From NCBI GenBank assembly GCA_029261795.1, contig JAJDAP010000131.1, forward strand, positions 39,008 to 103,007: DNA of 64,000 bases, in the 5' to 3' direction. The notes below the pieces were generated by a model that worked only from the letters and a program-made list of their open reading frames with translations, was not told the origin of the DNA and searched no databases. Position 1 is the first letter of the stretch. Each line of letters begins with the position of its first letter. A program made the translations under genes and the position numbers. This document shows, piece by piece, positions 35,287 to 44,051 of the stretch. Source of the DNA: Deltaproteobacteria bacterium (GTDB lineage Bacteria; Myxococcota_A; UBA9160; UBA6930).

Positions 35287-36564
35287 ATGCTCGACCCGCG
35301 TTCCATTTCCGAACGCCGCGACGAGATCGCGGAAAGCTGTCGCCGCCGCGGCGTGAACGCTGACGTTGACGTTGCCGCCAAGCTCCATGGCGAGGTCTCT
35401 GCGAAGCAGACCGAGCTCAACGAAGCGAACCGTCGCCGCAACGAACACCAGCAGGCGGGCAAGCAGCAGCTCTCCGACGAAGACCGGGAAGCGCACAAGG
35501 GTGAGGGACGTGCGCTGAAAGAGGCCGTCTCACGCATCGAACACGATCTCTCCGCCCTGCGCGCCGACTTCGAGCGAGCACTCGGAGATCTCCCCAACTT
35601 CATTCATGCTTCGGTTCCGGATGGCGGTGAAGACGACGCGCGGGAGCTTCATACTTCCGGCACGCCGCGCAGCTTCGATTTCGAGGCCAAGGATCATCTC
35701 GAGATCTGCAGCGCACTCGACCTCGCCGATTTCGAGGCGGGCGCTCGGGTGGCCGGTCAGAAGTGGTACTACCTCAAGAACGAGGCGGTCCTTCTCGAAC
35801 TGGCGTTGCAACGTTATTCGCTCGAGATCCTTCTGGAGGCAGGCTTCACCCCCTACGTGACCCCGGACGTGGCGAAGCCCGAGGTAGTCGCCGGGCTCGG
35901 CTACAACCCGCGCGGCGACGAGACCCAGATCTACTCGATTGCCAACGCGGAGCTCTGCCTGGTCGGCACGGCCGAGATCACGCTGGGCGGCCTCTACGCC
36001 GATTCCATCCTTCAAGAGTCGGAACTCCCGCTTCGTATCGCGGGCGTCTCGCACTGTTTTCGCACCGAGGCCGGGGCCGCGGGACGCGAGAGCAAGGGGC
36101 TCTACCGCGTCCACCAGTTCACCAAGACGGAGATGTTCTGCATCACGCGCCCGGAAGACTCCGACGCGATGCACGACGAGATCCTCGCGATCGAGGAGAA
36201 GATCTTCCAGGGCCTCGAACTGCCCTACCGGGTGGTCGACATCGCGTCGGGCGATCTCGGCGCTCCGGCCTATCGCAAGTTCGACATCGAAGCCTGGATG
36301 CCCGGCCGCGGCGACGGCGGCTCATGGGGCGAGATCTCGAGTGCTTCGAACTGCACCGACTATCAAGCCCGACGCCTCAAGATCCGTTTCCGACGCGAGG
36401 GCGAGAAGAAGAACGAAACCGTGCACATGCTGAATGGAACGGCCGTGTCGAATGCACGAACCATTCTCGCGCTGCTGGAAAACCACCAGCAACGGGACGG
36501 CAGCGTCCGGATTCCCGAAGCCCTCCAGCCCTATGTGGGGCGAGAGGTCATCGGCCCTCGTTAG
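35287..36564 (+). CDS. serS: Seryl-tRNA synthetase
   Basis: A 425-residue class II synthetase. The N-terminal coiled-coil arm is clear at residues about 30-100 (LNEANRRRNEHQQAGKQQLSDEDREAHKGEGRALKEAV). Motif 2 is FRTEAGAAGRESKGLYRVHQFTKTEMF, with the Arg and Glu contacts for ATP, and motif 3 includes SNCTDYQARRLKIRF. Length is normal. It charges tRNA-Ser, and also tRNA-Sec with serine where selenocysteine is used. It is followed by selB after 14 bases, in the same direction, a gene order that supports selenocysteine use. Confidence 0.97.
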   Translation: MLDPRSISERRDEIAESCRRRGVNADVDVAAKLHGEVSAKQTELNEANRRRNEHQQAGKQQLSDEDREAHKGEGRALKEAVSRIEHDLSALRADFERALGDLPNFIHASVPDGGEDDARELHTSGTPRSFDFEAKDHLEICSALDLADFEAGARVAGQKWYYLKNEAVLLELALQRYSLEILLEAGFTPYVTPDVAKPEVVAGLGYNPRGDETQIYSIANAELCLVGTAEITLGGLYADSILQESELPLRIAGVSHCFRTEAGAAGRESKGLYRVHQFTKTEMFCITRPEDSDAMHDEILAIEEKIFQGLELPYRVVDIASGDLGAPAYRKFDIEAWMPGRGDGGSWGEISSASNCTDYQARRLKIRFRREGEKKNETVHMLNGTAVSNARTILALLENHQQRDGSVRIPEALQPYVGREVIGPR

Positions 36565-36578
36565 GCGACCGTGAATCC

Positions 36579-38528
36579 ATGACGGACAGCTCCACCCTGA
36601 TCCTCGGCACGGCTGGCCACATCGACCACGGCAAGACTTCGCTGATCCGCGCGCTCACCGGCGTCGATACCGACCGGCTGCCGGAGGAGAAATCGCGCGG
36701 CATCACGATCGAGCTGGGCTTCGCGCCACTCTCCCTGCCCTCGGGCCGCCGACTCGGCGTCGTCGATGTCCCGGGCCACGAGGGCCTGGTGCGTACCATG
36801 GTTGCCGGTGCTTCGGGCGTCGATCTCGTGCTGTTGGTCGTGGCCGCGGACGAGGGTGTGATGCCGCAGACCCGCGAGCACCTGGAGATCTGCAACCTGT
36901 TGGGCCTGCGGACCGGCGTCGTCGCGTTGACGAAGATCGACATGGCCGACCCGGACGTGGCAGATCTTGCCGAAGCCGAAGTCGAGGAGCTGGTCGAGGC
37001 GACGTCGCTCTCCGGTGCTCCCATCATTCGGGTCTCGTCGACCACCGGCGCGGGTATCGAAACCCTTCGCGATGCGTTGGAAACGGCCGCTGACACAGCG
37101 GCCACGCGAACCCCGCGCAGCGGGCCCCCGCGGCTGTGGATCGACCGCGCCTTCGAGATGCGCGGTTTCGGCACCGTCGCGACGGGCACGTTGATCGGGG
37201 CCGCTTTCGACGTGGGCCAGGAGGCCTGCCTGCTGCCGACCGGTCGCACCGGTCGCATCCGGGGCCTGCAGAGCTTCGGAGAGAAGACCGAACGCGTTCC
37301 CGCCGGGTCGCGCTGCGCAATCAATCTCCAGGGCATCGAACTCAGCGAACTCGCACGTGGCATGCTGATCACGATCCCGGACGCCCTCGCCCCGACCACC
37401 AGCTTCGACGCGCGGGTAGACTGGCTCGCCGACGCACCCGAGTTCGGCCTCGATCCGAGTGCCGTGGAACTGTTGGTCGGAACCGCCAGCTATCGCGCCC
37501 GGATCGCCCCGATCGGCTCGGCCTCCCTGCTCCCGGGCGAACGTCACATCGCCAGGATCCACCTCGACGCCGGCATCGCACCGCTCCTCCCGGGAGACGG
37601 ATTCGTCGTGCGGGGCTTCGCGCGACTCAAGAGCGGTGGCCAGACGTTGGGCGGTGGAATCGTGCTTGATGTCGCCCCCCCGCACCGAAGGCGCAGCGAT
37701 CCGGCCCTGGCGACGGAGCTACGAGCCCTCGACGGCGCCAGCCTCTCGGAACTCGTTCGACTGAGGATCGCGCGGACCGGCTTTAGCGGAGCCCGAACCA
37801 GCGCCTTGCGCGCGGAGACCGGACTCTCCCGGGCGGAACTCGGCGACGCACTCGACGAACTGGTCGAGCGCCAGGAGATCGGGCTCGCCGGCGAGTTCGG
37901 TGTCGGGGCAGATCTCCTGCTGGAAATGGAGCTGCGACTCCTGCAGGGGCTCTCGACCTATCACGACGCAGAGCCCATGCGCCCGGGAATGCCAAGGGGA
38001 GCCCTTCGTGGCGTACTTCCCGAGAACGTCGATCGCGCCATCGTGGATCTGGTGCTCACTCGGCTCGAGGAGCGGGGGGCCATCGAGACCGAGCACGATC
38101 TCGTGAATGCCGCAGACTTCGTCACGCGCCTCTCGCAACGAAACGAAGCGCTGGCTGCACGAATTCGCGCGGACGCGATGATTGCGGAACTCGAGCCGGC
38201 GACAGCCAAGGATCAAGCGGAGGCCCTCGGCGTAGAGGCCGCCGAACTCCGCGAACTGCTCGCGCACCTGGAACGAGACGGATCGTTGGTGCGTGCACCC
38301 GGGGATCTGTGGTTCGATGCCGGCGCCGTCGACGAACTGCGCGAACGCGTCGTCGCCTACCTGGAGGAACACGGCGAACTCTCGACGACGGAATACAAGG
38401 AGCTGATCGGAACCACGCGGAAATTCGCGGTCCCGTTGATGGAACTCTTCGACTCCGAGCGTCTGACGATCCGACGCGGGGAGGCGCGCGTCCTACGACG
38501 TCGCCCCGATCGCTCGCCTAACGGCTAG
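36579..38528 (+). CDS. selB: Selenocysteine-specific elongation factor
   Basis: A 649-residue GTPase. It begins STLILGTAGHIDHGKTSLIRALTGVDTDRLPEEKSRGITIELGF: GxxxxGK, then the switch segment, then VVDVPGHEGLVRTMVAG (DxxG). EF-Tu-like domains II and III follow to about residue 370, then winged-helix domains at the C-terminus (LGVEAAELRELLAHLERDGSLVRAPGDLWF, TTEYKELIGTTRKFAVPLMELFD) that bind the SECIS hairpin. It delivers Sec-tRNA to UGA codons. The ATG at 36579 begins the GTPase core; a longer frame upstream covers serS in another frame. selA, selC and selD are not in the window. The end overlaps the tail of nuoN tail-to-tail by four bases. Confidence 0.96.
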   Translation: MTDSSTLILGTAGHIDHGKTSLIRALTGVDTDRLPEEKSRGITIELGFAPLSLPSGRRLGVVDVPGHEGLVRTMVAGASGVDLVLLVVAADEGVMPQTREHLEICNLLGLRTGVVALTKIDMADPDVADLAEAEVEELVEATSLSGAPIIRVSSTTGAGIETLRDALETAADTAATRTPRSGPPRLWIDRAFEMRGFGTVATGTLIGAAFDVGQEACLLPTGRTGRIRGLQSFGEKTERVPAGSRCAINLQGIELSELARGMLITIPDALAPTTSFDARVDWLADAPEFGLDPSAVELLVGTASYRARIAPIGSASLLPGERHIARIHLDAGIAPLLPGDGFVVRGFARLKSGGQTLGGGIVLDVAPPHRRRSDPALATELRALDGASLSELVRLRIARTGFSGARTSALRAETGLSRAELGDALDELVERQEIGLAGEFGVGADLLLEMELRLLQGLSTYHDAEPMRPGMPRGALRGVLPENVDRAIVDLVLTRLEERGAIETEHDLVNAADFVTRLSQRNEALAARIRADAMIAELEPATAKDQAEALGVEAAELRELLAHLERDGSLVRAPGDLWFDAGAVDELRERVVAYLEEHGELSTTEYKELIGTTRKFAVPLMELFDSERLTIRRGEARVLRRRPDRSPNG

Positions 38529-40039
38529 CGGCTAGCGGCAGCAGCGCGCGTCCACTCGATCAGCGACGAGCCATCGACGAACGAGACGCCATTGGGCAAC
38601 AACCCGAAGATCAACACTGCAGCCGCGCAGGCGAGCAGCACCAGACCCTCGGCAGAGCCCACCGTCGGGCGCGAGGCTCCGCGCTCTTCGGGGTTCATGT
38701 ACATGACCACTGGAACCCGAAGCGTCGCATAGAGCAGCACCAGATTCGCGAACCCGGCAACCAGGAACAGCGCCGTTTCTTCACTACGAACGGCAACCAG
38801 CATCACCTGGAGTTTCGCCACGAAGCCGGCGGTTCCGGGAATTCCCGCGAGTGAGAAGAGGAACAGCGAAAACCCGGCGGCGAGAGCGGGCCGTCGCTGA
38901 CCCAGGCCGGTGAAATCTCCGAGTCGTTCGCCGCCCCGATTCCGATCTGCCATCACGACCAGGATTCCGAATGCCCCGAGATTGCTGAAGCCGAACGCCG
39001 CCAGCGAGAAGAGCAGGGCCGCGACGGAACCCTCACTGAGCGGGACGAAGGCCAACAGCACGAAACCGAGATTCGCGATCCCCACGTAGGCCAACAGGCG
39101 CTTCAGATTCTCCTGCACCACAGCCATGACCGCGCCGACCGACAACGTCAACATCGCGACTACGCGAAAAACGTCGACCATGGCCAGGTCTGTCGGGTCG
39201 AACGCTCCTAGCACGACTCGAAGCAATACGATGACGCCGGTCGTCCGCATGGCTACCGAAACGAAGGCCGCCACCGGCGTGGGTGCTCCTTCTTCGACGT
39301 CCGGCGCCCAAGCGTGAAATGGCACGGCGGCGATCCGAAAGCCGAGCCCAGCGCATAACAAACCCGCACCCACACGACCGATCGCGCCGACCTCCGGGAA
39401 CGCGCTGTGCAGTTCGGCGAAACCCGTGGCCCCGGTCGCACCGTAGAGCAGCGCGATCCCGAACAATCCAAGTGCACTCGCGAAGGTTCCCAACAGTTGG
39501 AACTTCAGCGCGCTCTCACTGCTCGTCCTTCGGTGCCGGTCGAGCCCGGCGAGGGCATAGAGGGGCAGACACATTCCCTCGACACCGAGGAAGACGGTCA
39601 CCAGGTCCGCGGCCGAGACGAGCAGCAACATGCCCGCAACCGACAACAGCAGCAACGCATAGGTTTCGCCGCGGTGGATCCGTAGCTTCTGGAGGTATCG
39701 GGAAGAGAGCAGCAGCGCCCCGAGCCCGACCGTCGAAACGAGAACCGTCGCGAACGCGGCCAGCCCATCGAGCACCACCGGGGGTTGGACGGCCTGGAAC
39801 GGAACGGATGAGTCCTCGGCGAAGGAACCTGCCGCGGTCGCGATGGCAGCCAGCAGCACGGCTGTGGAATACAAGGAGAGGGCGGCCCCGATCCGCGCCG
39901 GGCTCCGCCGGGGCGACCCGTCGTCCGGTCCCGGCCTCGGTCGCAGCAGGGACTCGAGCAACACGGCGCCCACGGCGCCCACGCCTACGATGAGTAGCGG
40001 CATCACGGCGTCGAGGTTGACCGCCATTGACTCGTTCAT
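38525..40039 (-). CDS. nuoN: NADH-quinone oxidoreductase subunit N-like, altered channel residues
   Basis: A 504-residue antiporter-like complex I subunit with about 14 membrane helices. Family features include FLGVEGMCLPLYALAGL, SALKFQLLGTFASALGLFGIALLYGATG and VPFHAWAPDVEEGAPTPVAAFVS. TM5 Glu154 is kept, as is the lysine in GFVAKLQVM (position of E. coli K395). The positions of two central lysines, K217 and K247 in E. coli, are Arg235 (GFRIAAVPFH) and Arg265 (VAMRTTGV). Arg can still carry charge, so partial function is possible. It is the last gene of the nuo cluster, joined to nuoM by an ATGA overlap. Confidence 0.93.
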   Translation of the reverse strand: MNESMAVNLDAVMPLLIVGVGAVGAVLLESLLRPRPGPDDGSPRRSPARIGAALSLYSTAVLLAAIATAAGSFAEDSSVPFQAVQPPVVLDGLAAFATVLVSTVGLGALLLSSRYLQKLRIHRGETYALLLLSVAGMLLLVSAADLVTVFLGVEGMCLPLYALAGLDRHRRTSSESALKFQLLGTFASALGLFGIALLYGATGATGFAELHSAFPEVGAIGRVGAGLLCAGLGFRIAAVPFHAWAPDVEEGAPTPVAAFVSVAMRTTGVIVLLRVVLGAFDPTDLAMVDVFRVVAMLTLSVGAVMAVVQENLKRLLAYVGIANLGFVLLAFVPLSEGSVAALLFSLAAFGFSNLGAFGILVVMADRNRGGERLGDFTGLGQRRPALAAGFSLFLFSLAGIPGTAGFVAKLQVMLVAVRSEETALFLVAGFANLVLLYATLRVPVVMYMNPEERGASRPTVGSAEGLVLLACAAAVLIFGLLPNGVSFVDGSSLIEWTRAAAASR

Positions 40040-41733
40040 GGCCTGCGCTCCGCCAGCTCCGAGGCCACGCCGGCGGCGGCCTCGCGGCCACCCGATGCCG
40101 AGCCCTCCCCGGGGCCGCGGTCCGTCAGGCGCTCGATGGCGCGCTCGGCGCGAGGGTCCGGGTAGGCATCGAATGTGGCGGCGACGCGATCCAACATGAC
40201 GCGACGGAGTGTGAGAACCGGCTGGTGCAGGCGTGACGTGAGTGTTTCCGGGTGAAGACCGATCCAGACCATGGGCACGAACACGGCGAGGAGCGCCAGC
40301 CGCTCACGCCAGCCGAGATCGATCAGACCGCGATTTTCCGGATTCTTCACCGGCCCCAGCGCAACACGACCAAAGACGAAGAGCAGGGCGACCGCAACGA
40401 GGCCGATGCCAACGAGCGCCACCGCCGCGAGCCACGGCGCCGTCTCGAATGCCCCCAACAACACCAGGAACTGGCCGACGAATCCACTGAGCATCGGGAC
40501 GCCGATCGCGGCCAGGACCGAAACGGCGAGAAATACCGAGAACACCGGCATCGGTTTCGTGATGCCACCGAATTCGTCGATCGCCAGGGTGCCTCGGCGA
40601 CTCTCGAGCATGCCTGCCAGCAGGAACAGCGCCGGGATCGTGACACAGTGAGAGATCAGCTGGAGAACGCCTCCCTCCAGACCCGCCACGTTGAACGCGA
40701 AGAGACCCAGCGAAACGAGACCCAGCTGACACATGGATGCGTAGGCGATTCCGCGTTTCAGATCCGTCTGAGCCAGTGCCAGCAGGCCACCGTAGACCAC
40801 CCCACCGGCGGCAAGTGCCATGATCGGCAGCGACCACTCTACGGCAGCCACCGGAAAGAGCGGGAGCGCGAAGCGCAGGAGCGCGTAGACCCCGAGATTG
40901 ATCGCTCCTCCAGCAATCAGGACCGAAGCCCCGGTAGGCGCTTCGCCCTGGGCGTCGGCGAGCCAGATATGGAAGGGTGCGAGTGCACTCGGAATCGCGA
41001 AGGCCAGACCGAAGGCACCGAACAAGAAGAGTTGCGAGCGAACGCCGCCGCCGACCGGGACCAACGTATCGAGCAGGCCCGACCCCCCGATGGAGCCCGC
41101 CACCAGATCGAAGGTCGCGACCCCGAACTGCTCGAGATGAAGCTGGTGGATGACGAGTGCCCCGATCCCGATGGCCGTCACACCCACCGTCCCCATCCCC
41201 AGAAACTTCAACGCGGCCTGCACACGGCCCGCGCGACCCCAGATGCCGATGGCAAATGCCGCCGAGAACAAGGCCCACTGCCAGAAAACGATGAACTGCA
41301 GAAGGTTGAGCGATGCGAAGCAACCGATCAGGGCCGTCTCGAGGGTGAGCACGCAGAAGACCCAGGTGCGCAGCCGATCGCGGACCTCGTCGAGCGATGC
41401 GATCAACACGATCAACACCAGGCACGTCGTCAGCCCGATCATCGGGAGACTGAAACCGTCGACCCCGACGAAGTAGTGGATTCCCAGCTCCGGAATCCAA
41501 GGAAGGAACTCGACGAACTGATACTCCACCACTGCGGCCGGTTCGAAACCCAACCACATCCAGAGGGACAGCACGGCACTGAAGAGCGCCCCGGCGAAGC
41601 CGACGGCGATCCACGCCACGGCCGGCAGGTCGTAGCCTGCGAGTCGAGCCAGTGCCGTTAGCGCAGCGAGTCCGAGTCCGACTCCGAGCGGCACGAAGAT
41701 CATCCAACTAATGACGCCGACGAGTTCCCCCAT
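40036..41733 (-). CDS. nuoM: NADH-quinone oxidoreductase subunit M-like, altered channel residues
   Basis: A 565-residue antiporter-like subunit. Motifs such as VDGFSLPMIGLTT, FHIWLADAQGEAPTGASVLIAGG, YALLRFALPLFP and ALAQTDLKRGIAYASMCQLGL identify NuoM. Against E. coli NuoM the TM5 glutamate (E144) is Gln152 (VFWQWALF), the lysine K234 falls on Pro248 (AFAIPSALAPFH), K265 falls on Asn279 (GAINLGVYALLRF), and E407 falls on Gln421 (GFVGQFLVL). Thus every key charged site I could align is neutral. The C-terminal extension after about residue 500 is charged and unusual. The ATG at 41733 is two bases after nuoL; the longer frame upstream is spurious. Confidence 0.92.
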   Translation of the reverse strand: MGELVGVISWMIFVPLGVGLGLAALTALARLAGYDLPAVAWIAVGFAGALFSAVLSLWMWLGFEPAAVVEYQFVEFLPWIPELGIHYFVGVDGFSLPMIGLTTCLVLIVLIASLDEVRDRLRTWVFCVLTLETALIGCFASLNLLQFIVFWQWALFSAAFAIGIWGRAGRVQAALKFLGMGTVGVTAIGIGALVIHQLHLEQFGVATFDLVAGSIGGSGLLDTLVPVGGGVRSQLFLFGAFGLAFAIPSALAPFHIWLADAQGEAPTGASVLIAGGAINLGVYALLRFALPLFPVAAVEWSLPIMALAAGGVVYGGLLALAQTDLKRGIAYASMCQLGLVSLGLFAFNVAGLEGGVLQLISHCVTIPALFLLAGMLESRRGTLAIDEFGGITKPMPVFSVFLAVSVLAAIGVPMLSGFVGQFLVLLGAFETAPWLAAVALVGIGLVAVALLFVFGRVALGPVKNPENRGLIDLGWRERLALLAVFVPMVWIGLHPETLTSRLHQPVLTLRRVMLDRVAATFDAYPDPRAERAIERLTDRGPGEGSASGGREAAAGVASELAERRP

Positions 41734-41735
41734 TC

Positions 41736-43751
41736 TCAGGCGACCAGGTACGAAGCGATGGCGAGTGAACCCAGGACCATCCAGATCGCCGAGTCCCCAG
41801 CGCGCCCTGCGTGTGCAGCGCGCAGTGCACCGGTTGCCGTGGCGCGAATCGATCGGACCGAGCCGCGAAACAGGCCATCGAGCACCCGCAGTTCCAGTCC
41901 GGCCCACAGCCCGACCCGCGCGAACCAGAGCAGCGGGCGCACGATCGCCCATTCGTAGATCGCGGCCAGCGATAGGCCCCGCAGGACATCCAGCTTCGGG
42001 AGCGCCTGTCGCAGGCGAAGACCGAGTTCCGGCCGTTCGTGGATGAGGTACCAGGCGAGCAGAGCCCCGGCCGCGGAGACGAAGGTCGAGAGAACTGCGA
42101 GCCCGACGCTGCCCGCTTGGTGTTCGAGCGACACGCCGGTCCCCAAGAGCGGAATCAGGAAGTTCGCCAAGCTGTTGCTGACCGCATCTTCGACCGGAAA
42201 CGGATTGAGCGCGGCCGCAGGCCCCAGGAACCCGCCCATTGCGGCCAGGAACGCGAAGCCGTAAAGGGGCAACAGGGTGACTCCGTCGGGCTCACTGACC
42301 TGACTGCGAACGTCCGCCGACAACATGCAGCGGCCGTGGAAGATCCGAAGCTGTAGCCGCATCACGGCGGAGCCGGTCGCGAAGAGTGTCGCGAGCAGCA
42401 GCAAGTAGAGCGCGCCGTTGTACGGCACCGATTCGGTGAGATTCGCCGCGAGGATGACGCCCTCGCGGGAGTAGAAGCCCGAAGTCAGCGGCGCCCCGAT
42501 GACGGCAAGGGCACCAACCGCAAATAGCCACTTCGTGCGGTGCAGGTAATCCCAGAGACCGCCGAGCCGCTGAAGGTCCGTCTGTCCCCGGGTCGCGCGA
42601 ATGATCGAGCCAGTGGCCAGGAACAGCAACGGCATGAAGAACGCCGTTGTGACGGCATGGAAGAGCGCGACCGAGGGCGCGCCGCATCCCGCCGCCACGA
42701 ACACCAGACCGAGCTGGACGCTCGTCAGCGCAACAAGGACCTTGCGAACATCCGTTCGGACCAGCATCGCCAGCGAACCGACGGCACAGGTCAGGGCCCC
42801 GCACCAGGCGAGAATCGCCATGACGTCCGTCTCCGTTTCGAAGACGAAGTACAAGCGGCATAACAAGAAGACCGCGGCCATGCCTCCACTCGTCGCGAGG
42901 ACCATGACCCCGGCCGGAATCGGCGCTACATGGATGCCGGAAAGCCAGAGCTGGAGCGGCCACTGTGCGCTCCGTGCGAGCGCGGCGATCGCGAAGCATC
43001 CGGCGATCACGAAGCTGAGCTGCCACTCCCCTCCCAGTGCCGGCGGCGCCGTCAGGGTGATCCCGATCAGATCGCCGAAGCCGGCCGCGATCTCGGGAAA
43101 GGCCGTGCCCGATACGCCCTGCCGGGCGAGGCCCCGCGTCAGCAGGAGCGTGCCCGCGAGGAACCCGAAATCTCCGATGCGCCCGATGATGAAGGACTGC
43201 ATCGAAGCGCGCGGTGCCGACTCGTCGGTGTACCAGAAGCCGATCAGCAGGAACGCGGCGAGCCCGACGCCCTGCCAACCGAGGAACATCACCAGCAGAT
43301 TCTCGGCCAGCACCAATGTCAGCATCGCGAAGGTCGCGAGATTCAGATAGGCGAAGAATCGGTTGAAGCCCCGATCGTCACGGTTGTCCTCACCCTGAAG
43401 GCCGATCGCGGCAACGTGGACGAGGCTGCCGACGCCCGTGATCAGGAGGGCCGCCACCGCCGACAAGGGGTCGAGCAGAAGCGCGAACTCTGCGCCGAAG
43501 TCGCCAGCCGCGAGCCAGGTAAAGAGATCGTCGACGAGCACGCGCTCGGCCTCTGGCATCGCGGTCAATTCGATCAGGGCCACCAATGAGATCACGAACG
43601 AGATGGCGGGAGCGCCGGCGGAGAGCGCGATCGTTGCACCGCGTGGGAGGGGTCGGCGCAGCAGGCCTAGCGAAACGCCGTGGACTGCGGCCGCGATCAA
43701 GGGCAGCAGCGGAATCCACCGCAGCCAGGCGTAGGAACCGTCCTCTACCAC
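41736..43751 (-). CDS. nuoL: NADH-quinone oxidoreductase subunit L-like, altered channel residues
   Basis: A 671-residue antiporter-like subunit including the C-terminal lateral-helix region. Recognisable segments are FALLLDPLSAVAALLITGVGSLVH, FNRFFAYLNLATFAMLTLVLAENLLVMFLGW and LVRTDVRKVLVALTSVQLG. Against E. coli NuoL: E144 is Gln160 (GWQGVGL), K229 is Arg260 (ARSAQWPLQLWL), H254 is Leu285, H338 is Thr369, K342 is Met373 (FHAVTTAFFMPLLF), K399 is Arg429 and D400 is Glu430 (GFYSREG). H334 is kept as His365. The gene starts with GTG at 43751, overlapping the end of nuoK by seven bases. The frame is intact and full length. Confidence 0.94.
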   Translation of the reverse strand: MVEDGSYAWLRWIPLLPLIAAAVHGVSLGLLRRPLPRGATIALSAGAPAISFVISLVALIELTAMPEAERVLVDDLFTWLAAGDFGAEFALLLDPLSAVAALLITGVGSLVHVAAIGLQGEDNRDDRGFNRFFAYLNLATFAMLTLVLAENLLVMFLGWQGVGLAAFLLIGFWYTDESAPRASMQSFIIGRIGDFGFLAGTLLLTRGLARQGVSGTAFPEIAAGFGDLIGITLTAPPALGGEWQLSFVIAGCFAIAALARSAQWPLQLWLSGIHVAPIPAGVMVLATSGGMAAVFLLCRLYFVFETETDVMAILAWCGALTCAVGSLAMLVRTDVRKVLVALTSVQLGLVFVAAGCGAPSVALFHAVTTAFFMPLLFLATGSIIRATRGQTDLQRLGGLWDYLHRTKWLFAVGALAVIGAPLTSGFYSREGVILAANLTESVPYNGALYLLLLATLFATGSAVMRLQLRIFHGRCMLSADVRSQVSEPDGVTLLPLYGFAFLAAMGGFLGPAAALNPFPVEDAVSNSLANFLIPLLGTGVSLEHQAGSVGLAVLSTFVSAAGALLAWYLIHERPELGLRLRQALPKLDVLRGLSLAAIYEWAIVRPLLWFARVGLWAGLELRVLDGLFRGSVRSIRATATGALRAAHAGRAGDSAIWMVLGSLAIASYLVA

Positions 43752-44047
43752 TTGAGTTCACGCGCCTCTTCGACGTCGAGCGTTTCGCGGCCTCGGAAGA
43801 ATGCAACCAGCACACCGAGGCCGATCGCGGCCTGCGCGGCCATCACCACGATTGCCAGGACCGCGAGAACCTGCCCATGGGGTTCGCCATGGAGACGCGC
43901 GAAGGCGACCAGGACCAGGGTCGATGCCGCCATCATCAGCTGAACGCACATGAGCAGGATCAGTGCGTTGCGCCGAATGATCACCCCCGCCGCTCCGATC
44001 ACGAAGAGCAATCCAGCGAAGACGACGACGTGTTCGATCGGAATCAC
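43745..44047 (-). CDS. nuoK: NADH-quinone oxidoreductase subunit K-like, both key Glu replaced
   Basis: A 100-residue protein of three helices that aligns to E. coli NuoK without gaps (VIGAAGVIIRRNALILLM, then GQVLAVLAIVVMAAQAAIGLGVLVAFFR, then ELKW). The two membrane glutamates known to be important for proton transfer in this family, E36 and E72, are Gln36 (LMCVQLMMAAS) and Gln72 (MAAQAAIG), at exactly the same positions. The surrounding residues are conserved, so the alignment is secure. The GTG start lies four bases after the nuoJ stop. This is the clearest sign that the complex is not a canonical proton pump. Confidence 0.95.
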   Translation of the reverse strand: MIPIEHVVVFAGLLFVIGAAGVIIRRNALILLMCVQLMMAASTLVLVAFARLHGEPHGQVLAVLAIVVMAAQAAIGLGVLVAFFRGRETLDVEEARELKW

Positions 44048-44051
44048 GAGG

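Noticed and set aside
35763..36578. A 272-residue extension of SelB
   Set aside because: It runs over serS in another frame; the GTPase domain begins at the ATG at 36579.
41734..41952. A 73-residue N-terminal extension of NuoM
   Set aside because: It overlaps nuoL in the wrong frame and has no membrane-helix character, while the ATG at 41733 begins the first helix.
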